From Candidatus Saccharimonadota bacterium (GTDB taxonomy: Bacteria; Patescibacteriota; Saccharimonadia; Saccharimonadales; Saccharimonadaceae): 6,443 nucleotides of DNA. The position numbers were made by a program, and so were the translations under genes. Positions within the stretch are counted from its first letter, which is position 1; every line of letters begins with the position of its first letter. This document shows, piece after piece, positions 1-5,550 of this stretch. The DNA lies in contig JAUNQQ010000046.1 of the NCBI GenBank assembly GCA_030536095.1, positions 1 to 6,443 on the forward strand. Reading direction: 5' to 3'. The notes under the pieces are model-generated. The model made no database searches, had not been told where the DNA came from, and saw only the letters and a program-made list of their open reading frames with translations.

Positions 1-650
1 AAATTTCCAACTTTAATATAAATCGTCCCATCTTCAATGAATGCTCCGCCCAGAGAAACAGAAACATCGCCCATGGTCTCAGCTGAAACTTTTAGGCTTG
101 CGTCAACGTCGTAATTTAGATTTGCGGTTGCCTGTTTTAGTTCTAATTTTATCGAATTAATGCCGCCAGATAGTTCAGTATCCGCCGGTACTGCGCTTAT
201 TTCGCCCTCAATCTGGATATGATCCGCATTAAGCAAGCCATTAACAGCATCATATTGGACTTTCTCTGGCATATTATGGACATATGCATAAGCTCCACCC
301 CCAATCAGCGTAGCTACCGCTACGGCTACTCCGACAATCATTCCGGTTTTCTTCTTTTTAGCTCCACTCGGCGAAGCAGCATCCATTGTCGTCATTGGCT
401 GAACCGGTACCTGATTTATCGGCTGAGACTGCGCTGGGTCCACTGTTGTCGTTAGAGGCGTCGAAATCTGATCTATTGGCTGAAATGAAGCCTGGCTTAC
501 CGGCTGGGCGGATGTTGCGGTAGTAGTAGTTTCTGTAGCGGTCGGCATATTAGGCGTAGTCGTCCCCCACATTGGGTCTGGGCTAGTTCCCTGCGCACCC
601 ATACTACCCGCTACATCATTTCCCGTTACCCCCTGATTCCTATCATCCAT
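1..650 (-). CDS. Single-pass membrane protein of unknown function, 3' end missing
   Basis: I do not recognise the family. The frame starts at ATG 650 and stays open to the left edge, giving 216 complete codons and no stop. Residues 1-97 are a low-complexity tail rich in Thr, Pro, Gln, Ser and Ala with few charges. KKKK (98-101) follows, then a hydrophobic segment at about 103-124 (GMIVGVAVAVATLIGGGAYA). The visible part after that looks beta-strand rich, with alternating polar and hydrophobic residues. By the positive-inside rule the tail should be cytoplasmic and the C-terminal domain outside. The start is fixed by a Shine-Dalgarno GAGG (659-656) 5 nt before the ATG and an extended -10 promoter just upstream. 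It lies downstream of metG on the same strand but has its own promoter. Proteins with this layout are common in Saccharibacteria-like genomes (inference). Function is unknown; a cell-surface or envelope role is a guess. Confidence 0.85.
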   Translation of the reverse strand, partial: MDDRNQGVTGNDVAGSMGAQGTSPDPMWGTTTPNMPTATETTTTATSAQPVSQASFQPIDQISTPLTTTVDPAQSQPINQVPVQPMTTMDAASPSGAKKKKTGMIVGVAVAVATLIGGGAYAYVHNMPEKVQYDAVNGLLNADHIQIEGEISAVPADTELSGGINSIKLELKQATANLNYDVDASLKVSAETMGDVSVSLGGAFIEDGTIYIKVGN

Positions 651-655
651 TTATA

Positions 656-659
656 CCTC
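656..659 (-). promoter_or_regulatory. Shine-Dalgarno site of the membrane-protein gene
   Basis: GAGG on the minus strand lies 5 nt before ATG 650 (sequence CGAGGTATAAATG). It decides the start of this gene. It is also the only clear Shine-Dalgarno site found at a predicted start in this window; metG, the glycosyltransferase and gpmI have promoter sequence there instead. Confidence 0.65.
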
Positions 660-676
660 GCTTATTAATTATTTTA

Positions 677-705
677 ATTATATCATATTACTAAAGCTTT
701 TTGAA
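677..705 (-). promoter_or_regulatory. Promoter of the membrane-protein gene
   Basis: Read on the minus strand, the -35-like box is TTCAAA (705-700). After a 17-bp spacer comes a perfect TATAAT (682-677) preceded by TG (685-684), an extended -10. Predicted transcription start is near 670, leaving a leader of about 20 nt that contains the GAGG ribosome-binding site. The promoter fills the 70-bp gap after the metG stop codon. Confidence 0.7.
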
Positions 706-720
706 TATTTTTAGTATTAT

Positions 721-2151
721 TTAAGTTTCCTCTAGCTGCTTTTTAGGAAAGAGTGGCACTTCTGGCCTCATTATTTCTTCGGCGGTAAAAATTTGTTCAA
801 TTTTCTCTGTCGCCTCTGGAATAAACGGTTTTAATAACTGATTTGCCTGCAATAAATCATCAACTAGCTCACACAATAAACTTTTTAGTTCGTCAATCTT
901 ATTCTCTTTTGCTAAGGCCCACGGTTTTGTCTCGTCAATCTTTCGATTTATTTCTGTGATTTTTTTCCAGGCATAATCAAAGGCCTTCGAGAAGTATAAC
1001 TTATCCATTTCTTCCGCATAAATCGGGGAAACCTTTGGCGAAAAACTTATTCCGCCGAGATTCTGTTTCTGACATAATGTCGCCAATCTCTGTACTAAAT
1101 TTCCCAGATCATTCGCTAGTTCATTATTATATGCATCATCATATTGGTCCCAAGTAAAATCGTGGTCCAAAAATGTATCGGCATGTCTTAGAAAATAATA
1201 CCTAAAGGCAGTTAGCCCATATCTTTCTAAGACCTCCATTGGGTCTACCACATTACCAATTGACTTACTCATTTTCTGTCCATTTGCTAGGATATGTCCA
1301 TGCGAGTGTAGAACCTTTGGCAACGGTAATCCTAGTCCCAATAACATTGCTGGCCAAATTATCGCATGAAACCTTAAGACATCTTTTCCCACGAACTGTA
1401 CTTCTGCCGGCCAGAAATCCGCAATATCTTCTTCGGGATAGCCTAAGACAGTTATATAATTGCTTAAAGCGTCAATCCAGACATACATCACCTGATTCTC
1501 ATCTCCTGGAACTTCAACTCCCCAGCTTAGATGTTCCTTTGGTCTTGACATTGACACATCTGGCGAATCTTCAAGTAATTTTAGGACTTCATTTTTGCGA
1601 AATTCTGGCAAAATTTTCATTTTATCCGATTCGATTTTTTCTCGAATTTCGTCCTTAAAATCGGCAATTTTTAGATAATAATTTTGTTCTTTTAGTTTCT
1701 CGTATTTCTTATTATGATCAGGACATTTTCCATTATTCGTGTCAAATTCCTTTTGGGTTACAAACCTTTCACACCCCTCACAATACCAGCCTTCATACTC
1801 TGATTTATAGATATGCGGCTCTAGCTTTTTCCAAATTTCCCTGCATCTTCTTTTATGGTCTTCATCTGTTGTTCGGATAAAATCGGTCACCGACGTGCCT
1901 AACTGCTTAGTAAAATCACGAAATACCGCTGAGTTCTTGTCGACAAATTCGTGAATCTCAATTCCAGCTTCTTCTGCCTTCTTAGAAATCTTATTACCAT
2001 GCTCGTCTGTACCAGCCTGAAATCTTACCTCATTCCCCTTTAATTTCTCATATCTCGCATAAGCATCCGCTAGCAGATAATCCATCGCGTGACCAAGATG
2101 TGGTCTTCCATTTACATAGGGGATTGCCGTCGTGAGATATACCTTCTTCAT
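721..2151 (-). CDS. metG: Methionyl-tRNA synthetase
   Basis: This class Ia aminoacyl-tRNA synthetase joins methionine to tRNA-Met in the cytoplasm using ATP. The Rossmann-fold signature HLGH is at residues 18-21 and KMSKS at 293-297, with the conserved YVWIDALSNY block at 223-232. A single zinc knuckle in the connective peptide has C124, C127, C143 and H146, the Cys3-His arrangement known from the Thermus-type enzyme. The helical anticodon-binding domain follows, with the NRKIDETKPWALAK motif. The protein is 476 residues and ends after this domain, so it lacks the C-terminal dimerising tRNA-binding domain found in longer forms such as the Bacillus enzyme. The start at 2151 (MKKVYLTT) is chosen over an in-frame ATG at 2169. 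The six extra codons would contain the -10 box, and the family begins just before the KVYLTTAIPYVNG strand. The stop is TAA (723-721). No T-box or SAM riboswitch is possible, since the mRNA is predicted to be leaderless. Confidence 0.97.
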   Translation of the reverse strand: MKKVYLTTAIPYVNGRPHLGHAMDYLLADAYARYEKLKGNEVRFQAGTDEHGNKISKKAEEAGIEIHEFVDKNSAVFRDFTKQLGTSVTDFIRTTDEDHKRRCREIWKKLEPHIYKSEYEGWYCEGCERFVTQKEFDTNNGKCPDHNKKYEKLKEQNYYLKIADFKDEIREKIESDKMKILPEFRKNEVLKLLEDSPDVSMSRPKEHLSWGVEVPGDENQVMYVWIDALSNYITVLGYPEEDIADFWPAEVQFVGKDVLRFHAIIWPAMLLGLGLPLPKVLHSHGHILANGQKMSKSIGNVVDPMEVLERYGLTAFRYYFLRHADTFLDHDFTWDQYDDAYNNELANDLGNLVQRLATLCQKQNLGGISFSPKVSPIYAEEMDKLYFSKAFDYAWKKITEINRKIDETKPWALAKENKIDELKSLLCELVDDLLQANQLLKPFIPEATEKIEQIFTAEEIMRPEVPLFPKKQLEET

Positions 2152-2157
2152 GTGTTT

Positions 2158-2186
2158 ACTATAGCACACTCGCCCCTAAAAGTCCA
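2158..2186 (-). promoter_or_regulatory. metG promoter, predicted leaderless
   Basis: On the minus strand the -35-like box is TGGACT (2186-2181). After 17 bp comes TATAGT (2163-2158), preceded by TG at 2166-2165 (extended -10). Only 6 nt (AAACAC) separate the hexamer from ATG 2151, so the predicted transcription start is the A of the start codon or within a base or two of it. There is no Shine-Dalgarno sequence. Confidence 0.7.
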
Positions 2187-2198
2187 GACCGAAATCTG

Positions 2199-2207
2199 TG
2201 TTATAAT
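2199..2207 (+). promoter_or_regulatory. Glycosyltransferase promoter, predicted leaderless
   Basis: The extended -10 TGTTATAAT has a perfect TATAAT hexamer at 2202-2207, and 6 nt (ATCATT) separate it from ATG 2214. I find no convincing -35 at the usual spacing, so the extended -10 probably compensates. It is divergent from the metG promoter; both fit in the 62-bp gap 2152-2213. Confidence 0.65.
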
Positions 2208-2213
2208 ATCATT

Positions 2214-3092
2214 ATGAAACCACTAATTTCTGTGATTATTCCGGTTTTTAATACTGGTGAATCTGCCTTAAAGCTTCTTGAATGTCTAAAATCTCAGACT
2301 TATAAAAATTTTGAAATTATCGTTGTTGATGACGGTTCAACTGCTAAAAAAGGAATTAGAAAGCTTAAGTCCGACGCGCTCGTTCACTATTATTATCAGG
2401 AAAATCATGGCGCTTCTTCGGCGCGTAATCTCGGTCTAAAATATGCCCGTGGTGATTTTATTTCTTTCCTCGATTCTGACGACCTTATTTCTCATAACTT
2501 TTTTTCAGAACTTTTGGCTCCATTTTCAGCAGATGTTGATTTGACGGTTTGTGGTTTTCATTATAATCGCCTGAATCAGAATTCATCTAGTGATGTTTTT
2601 ATAAAACCGCTTCCGCCAAAAAAAACTCACGAAACGAGTAGCCATTATCATCTTCGCTTATTCGTTTCCGATGGTCGCCTCTATTCTTCCGTGAATAAGC
2701 TTTATCGTGCCAAAATTATAAAATCTCACCATTTGCATTTTGATGAAAAGCTAAACTTTGCCGAGGATACGAAATTTGTGGTTGACTATCTTTCTTGCGC
2801 GAAGGGTAAAATTGTCGCCATTCAGAAGCCTCTCTATATTTATAACTTTGGTACAGATACGAGTACAGTTAATTATTCAAGTCTTAATTGGCAAAATTGG
2901 CAACAAAGCTACGCTTATTTTCAGCAAAAATTTCCCGGCCACTCTATTTTATTAAAAAGACTTCACCTTCGTTGGCGCGGATCCCAACTACTCTCTGTTG
3001 CGCGTAGTTCTATTCCCCGTTCCGAAAAATTAAAATATCTCTCTCGGCCGTCCCTGTTTTTTGCTGAGATGATAGTAAAATTCCGAAAATAA
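2214..3092 (+). CDS. Family 2 (GT-A fold) glycosyltransferase
   Basis: This 292-residue protein resembles WcaA/family 2 enzymes that move a sugar from a nucleotide sugar to a growing surface glycan, acting on the cytoplasmic side. It opens with the typical ISVIIPVFN strand (5-13). Next come the nucleotide-binding DDGS (39-42), NHGASSARN (64-72) and the metal-binding DSDD (87-90). A later AED (183-185) is in the position of the catalytic-base motif of the family. There is no transmembrane helix or signal peptide, so any membrane contact would be peripheral. Donor and acceptor cannot be read from sequence. No other glycan genes are adjacent (metG is divergent, gpmI downstream), so it appears as a lone glycosyltransferase here. 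The start is set by the promoter 6 bp upstream and by the fit to the family's N terminus. The stop is TAA (3090-3092). Confidence 0.93.
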   Translation: MKPLISVIIPVFNTGESALKLLECLKSQTYKNFEIIVVDDGSTAKKGIRKLKSDALVHYYYQENHGASSARNLGLKYARGDFISFLDSDDLISHNFFSELLAPFSADVDLTVCGFHYNRLNQNSSSDVFIKPLPPKKTHETSSHYHLRLFVSDGRLYSSVNKLYRAKIIKSHHLHFDEKLNFAEDTKFVVDYLSCAKGKIVAIQKPLYIYNFGTDTSTVNYSSLNWQNWQQSYAYFQQKFPGHSILLKRLHLRWRGSQLLSVARSSIPRSEKLKYLSRPSLFFAEMIVKFRK

Positions 3093-3104
3093 TTTCTGGA
3101 TTTT
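3082..3104 (+). terminator. Possible weak terminator overlapping the glycosyltransferase stop
   Basis: The stem TCCGAAA (3082-3088) pairs with TTTC and GGA (3093-3096, 3098-3100) with one bulged T. The 4-nt loop ATAA holds the stop codon, and TTTT (3101-3104) follows. The stem is short and AT-rich, so termination may be leaky. Confidence 0.3.
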
Positions 3105-3108
3105 ATGC

Positions 3109-3137
3109 TTGTAAACTTATATTTTTTGTGTTAGTAT
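3109..3137 (+). promoter_or_regulatory. gpmI promoter, predicted leaderless
   Basis: A -35-like TTGTAA (3109-3114) is followed by a 17-bp spacer and TAGTAT (3132-3137), preceded by TG at 3129-3130 (extended -10). Six nt (GGAGCT) separate the hexamer from ATG 3144. The GGAG at 3138-3141 resembles a Shine-Dalgarno but is only 2 nt from the ATG and would lie upstream of the predicted transcription start. Confidence 0.6.
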
Positions 3138-3143
3138 GGAGCT

Positions 3144-4727
3144 ATGAGTGGGAAAAATTTAGAGTACGATGGACCGATAGTTTTAGCAATTTTGGATGGA
3201 GTTGGTCTCCGGAAGGAAACTTCAGGAAACGCAGTAAAGTTGGCCCATACCGAATTTCTAAATCGTGCAGTAACGGACTACCCGACTCTCGCGCTTGCAG
3301 CATCCGGCGTAGCTGTAGGAATAACGGAGGATACGATGGGTAATTCTGAAGTTGGTCATAATGCTCTAGGTTCAGGACAGATTATTAAGCAAGGAATCGC
3401 AAAAATTGACGGGGCATTTCGTGATGGGTCGATTTGGAAGTCTGATGCTTGGAAACAGATTATAAGTCGTCTAAAACAGAATGGTAAAACACTTCATTTT
3501 GCTGGAATTTTTTCGGACGGTAAAGTACATAGTGATATTGCTCATCTGAAGAATATGATTGGAAGAGCACATGATGAAGGTATAGAGCATATTCGTATTC
3601 ATTTAGTATTAGATGGACGTGATACCCCTCCTCAGTCTTCAACTGGCTATATTGCTGGGTTGGAGCAGTTTTTCAACTCGTTCTCTGACCATCCAGATTA
3701 CCGTATTGCCTCTGGTGGTGGACGCATGGTTTTTGTTGCGGATCGTTACGAGAACGATTGGTCGGTCGTGAAGGCGGGCTGGGATGCAATTGTTCACGGT
3801 TCTGCGTCACATGAGTTTAGTTCAGCAACTGAGGCGTTAGGGATGTTCCGTGCGAGTGACCCAAAAATTCAGGACCAGTATGTTCCACCGTTCGTGATTG
3901 CTGAAAATCACCAGCCGGTTGGAAAAGTTAATGATGGTGATGCGTTTATTTACTATGACTTTCGGGCTGACCGTGCGATTGAGATTGCGCAGGCTTTTAC
4001 GTATCACGATTTTCCCTATTTTGATCGCGGCTATATTCCTGATGTTTATTTTGCTGGAATGACTGAGTATAATTCTGATACTCATGTTCCAGAACATCGG
4101 CTTGTTGACCCAGTCCAAATTCATGATACCCTAAATACTTTCTTGGGTAGTCGCCATATTCCGCAACTTGCCATTGCTGAGACAGTGAAATTTGGACATA
4201 TTACTTATTATTTTAATGGTAATAGTTATGAAACGGCTCTTCTTGAGAATCATATTGAGATTCCATCAGATACATTGCCGTTTGATTCTCGCCCATGGAT
4301 GAAGTCCGCCGAAACTGGCGATAAAGTTATTGAGGCGATTGAGTCAAAGGATTATAAGTTTATTCGTGTGAATTTTGCCGCTGGTGATATGGTGGGGCAT
4401 TTTGGCGAGCTTGAGCCGACGATTGCCGCAATTGAGGCAATTGATATTCAGCTTAGTCGTATTGCCGATGTTGTTGACAAAGCTGGCGGAATGTTGCTAA
4501 TCACGGCCGATCATGGAAATGCCGAGGAATTAGTTGACGAAACTGGTATGCCAAAAACATCACATACAACTAACCCTGTTCCGTGTATTTTTTATGACAA
4601 TTCGAAAAATGAGTATTCTTTACAACATTTTGAAGATGCTGGATTGTCGAATGTCGCCGCTACGATTGCGACCCTGTTGGGACAGGACGATTATCCAAGT
4701 GTTTGGCGTCCGTCCTTGATTGATTAG
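3144..4727 (+). CDS. gpmI: 2,3-bisphosphoglycerate-independent phosphoglycerate mutase
   Basis: The enzyme interconverts 3- and 2-phosphoglycerate in glycolysis through a phosphoserine intermediate at a two-metal site. It belongs to the alkaline phosphatase superfamily and is cytoplasmic. All seven metal ligands known from the Geobacillus enzyme are present: D18 (ILDG), the catalytic S68 (GNSEVGH), D415 and H419 (GDMVGH), D456 and H457 (ADHGN) and H474 (SHTT). Substrate-binding blocks include SDGKVHS (H129), GRDTPP and FRADRA. At 527 residues it is close to full family length. Several blocks (NSEVGHNALGSG, SGGGRM, DRYENDWSVVKAGWDA, SETVKFGH-like AETVKFGH) resemble the plant-type subclass more than the common bacterial type, which has a GRYYAMDR-like block instead. 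The start follows the promoter by 6 bp and puts the family's first strand at residue 12. The stop is TAG. The gene probably forms its own transcription unit. Confidence 0.97.
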   Translation: MSGKNLEYDGPIVLAILDGVGLRKETSGNAVKLAHTEFLNRAVTDYPTLALAASGVAVGITEDTMGNSEVGHNALGSGQIIKQGIAKIDGAFRDGSIWKSDAWKQIISRLKQNGKTLHFAGIFSDGKVHSDIAHLKNMIGRAHDEGIEHIRIHLVLDGRDTPPQSSTGYIAGLEQFFNSFSDHPDYRIASGGGRMVFVADRYENDWSVVKAGWDAIVHGSASHEFSSATEALGMFRASDPKIQDQYVPPFVIAENHQPVGKVNDGDAFIYYDFRADRAIEIAQAFTYHDFPYFDRGYIPDVYFAGMTEYNSDTHVPEHRLVDPVQIHDTLNTFLGSRHIPQLAIAETVKFGHITYYFNGNSYETALLENHIEIPSDTLPFDSRPWMKSAETGDKVIEAIESKDYKFIRVNFAAGDMVGHFGELEPTIAAIEAIDIQLSRIADVVDKAGGMLLITADHGNAEELVDETGMPKTSHTTNPVPCIFYDNSKNEYSLQHFEDAGLSNVAATIATLLGQDDYPSVWRPSLID

Positions 4728-4738
4728 GGTATATACCC
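4727..4738. repeat. 12-bp perfect palindrome at the gpmI stop
   Basis: GGGTATATACCC begins on the last base of the gpmI TAG stop. As RNA it can form only a 4-bp stem with a 4-nt loop and has no adjacent T-run, so it is not a convincing terminator. It could be a binding site, but nothing further supports this. Confidence 0.35.
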
Positions 4739-4776
4739 CCGTTCCAAAATCGACTCTTCAATTTTTTGACTTAATC

Positions 4777-4785
4777 TGCTATAAT
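4777..4785 (+). promoter_or_regulatory. tRNA-Cys promoter
   Basis: The extended -10 TGCTATAAT has a perfect TATAAT at 4780-4785. The base 7 nt after the hexamer is 4792, so the primary transcript would have only about 1-2 nt before the mature tRNA 5' end at 4794. A -35 candidate TTCAAT (4757-4762) at 17-bp spacing is weak. TTGACT at 4766-4771 looks better but is only 8 bp from the -10 and cannot serve. Confidence 0.7.
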
Positions 4786-4793
4786 GTTTTTAT

Positions 4794-4867
4794 GGTGCTA
4801 TGGCGGAGTGGTGACGCAGCGGTCTGCAAAACCGCGTACGCCGGTTCAATTCCGGCTGGCACCTCCA
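4794..4867 (+). tRNA. tRNA-Cys (GCA)
   Basis: A full cloverleaf of 74 nt can be drawn. The acceptor stem is GGTGCTA (4794-4800) with TGGCACC (4857-4863), containing one T-G pair. The D stem is GCG/CGC. The anticodon stem GCGGT/ACCGC encloses loop CTGCAAA with anticodon GCA at 4826-4828. The variable loop is GTAC and the T arm GCCGG-TTCAATT-CCGGC. The discriminator base is T73 (4864), the known identity element of cysteine tRNAs, and the CCA end (4865-4867) is encoded. Five Ts follow directly (4868-4872), so the tRNA's own 3' hairpins plus this run may end transcription. The gene stands alone with its own promoter and converges with the minus-strand HTH locus. Confidence 0.98.
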
Positions 4868-4886
4868 TTTTTGAGAAGATTTTTGC

Positions 4887-4920
4887 AATAAAACTCCGCC
4901 CCTAGAAAAATAGGGGCGGA
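4887..4920 (-). terminator. Intrinsic terminator of the HTH locus
   Basis: A perfect 10-bp GC-rich stem, TCCGCCCCTA (4895-4904) and TAGGGGCGGA (4911-4920), encloses a 6-nt loop. Read on the minus strand it is followed by GTTTTATT (4894-4887), a terminator-like U-rich tail, and it begins 4 bp after the TAA stop at 4925. On the plus strand the following bases are AGAATTAG, so it works mainly for the minus-strand genes, though the hairpin would also lie in any transcript reading past the tRNA. Confidence 0.85.
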
Positions 4921-4924
4921 AGAA

Positions 4925-5440
4925 TTAGAAGAGATAGTTCTGGTACCTATCGAGACTATTAGCAATTGCCCTTCGGCAACCTATACTCGAATTACCAAGC
5001 AGTGCTTGCTCGAATTGTCGTTCACTAATTCCTGTAATTTCGCAGACTATCCTCTGTGTAAATCCAATATTCCGATAATAGTTCAAAATTGTAATAACAT
5101 CATACGGATCTTTTGCTGGCGGGTGTGGCATAAAATTTGGCTTTGGAACGCAATAGGTCGAGAGACGTGATGGTGGTCTCCGCCCCTTGTTCTCTGGATA
5201 AAGGGAAAAATATGTAACTTCCACTAGTTCTAGGATTTTGTATTCCATCCGCAACGAAGCAGGCTCACGCCATTTTCCGCTTTTTAGTCCCTGAATTTGT
5301 CCTACCGAGCAATTACAATGCGCCGCAACCTTCTTAGCATTAATGCCGTTATTGTCTAGCCAATCCAGTTGAATCCTTAGCGGTAAATTTGTCGCCTCAG
5401 CTAGCATTATTTTCTGACCGTCGTCTAGTCTAGACGACAT
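4925..5440 (-). CDS. Protein with two XRE-like HTH segments, function unknown
   Basis: I do not recognise the family. The 171 residues hold two segments that read like XRE/Cro-type helix-turn-helix motifs. One is at about 21-75 (core NAKKVAAHCNCSVGQIQGLKSG), the other at about 112-168 (core TQRIVCEITGISERQFEQALLG). A Pro- and Arg-rich linker (86-110) separates them. The second HTH runs to the C terminus (ending in SLDRYQNYLF). DNA binding is inferred from the motifs only; there are no enzyme motifs, membrane segments or signal peptide. The start is doubtful. ATG 5440 has no Shine-Dalgarno and no -10 at leaderless spacing. The frame stays open upstream for 45 codons (to TGA 5578-5576) without an ATG, GTG or TTG, and encodes a Lys-rich linker. 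It may therefore be the C-terminal part of the protein encoded just upstream, reached by a -1 frameshift. A perfect 19-bp palindrome covers the start codon. It ends at TAA, just before a strong terminator. Confidence 0.8.
   Translation of the reverse strand: MSSRLDDGQKIMLAEATNLPLRIQLDWLDNNGINAKKVAAHCNCSVGQIQGLKSGKWREPASLRMEYKILELVEVTYFSLYPENKGRRPPSRLSTYCVPKPNFMPHPPAKDPYDVITILNYYRNIGFTQRIVCEITGISERQFEQALLGNSSIGCRRAIANSLDRYQNYLF
5420..5438. repeat. 19-bp perfect palindrome on the start of the HTH gene
   Basis: GTCGTCTAG and CTAGACGAC (5420-5428, 5430-5438) are perfect inverted copies around one central base. On the minus strand the palindrome runs from the G of ATG 5440 through codon 7. As DNA it looks like a dimeric-protein operator. 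As RNA it can fold into a 7-bp stem with a 5-nt loop that holds part of the start codon. Confidence 0.7.
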
Positions 5441-5550
5441 CTTGCGTTGCGTTTTTTGCTTACCGGTCTGGACTGGTTTGTCGGACGTTAGGCTTTTGCT
5501 TTTTGCACCTTGCTCGGGTTTAATTTCTGATGACTTTATATTTTTCTTAG

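Noticed and set aside
219..455. Plus-strand 78-residue frame near the left edge
   Set aside because: It lies antisense to the membrane-protein gene, which has its own promoter, Shine-Dalgarno and coherent domain layout.
1239..1658. Plus-strand 139-residue frame inside metG
   Set aside because: It lies fully antisense to the conserved MetRS catalytic core and shows no recognisable domain.
2152..2169. In-frame upstream ATG of metG (adds MCYSKH)
   Set aside because: Those codons contain the TGCTATAGT promoter element, and the family starts at the next Met.
3837..4124. Minus-strand 95-residue frame inside gpmI
   Set aside because: It lies antisense to conserved gpmI blocks and has no initiation signal.
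4766..4771. TTGACT as the -35 of the tRNA-Cys promoter
   Set aside because: It is only 8 bp from the -10; a functional spacer is about 16-18 bp.
4720..4905. 61-residue frame across the gpmI 3' end and the tRNA
   Set aside because: It reads through the whole tRNA-Cys gene, which is certain from its cloverleaf.
4895..4920. Terminator for the tRNA (plus strand)
   Set aside because: No T-run follows the hairpin on the plus strand. The T-rich tail is on the minus-strand side, next to the HTH gene stop.
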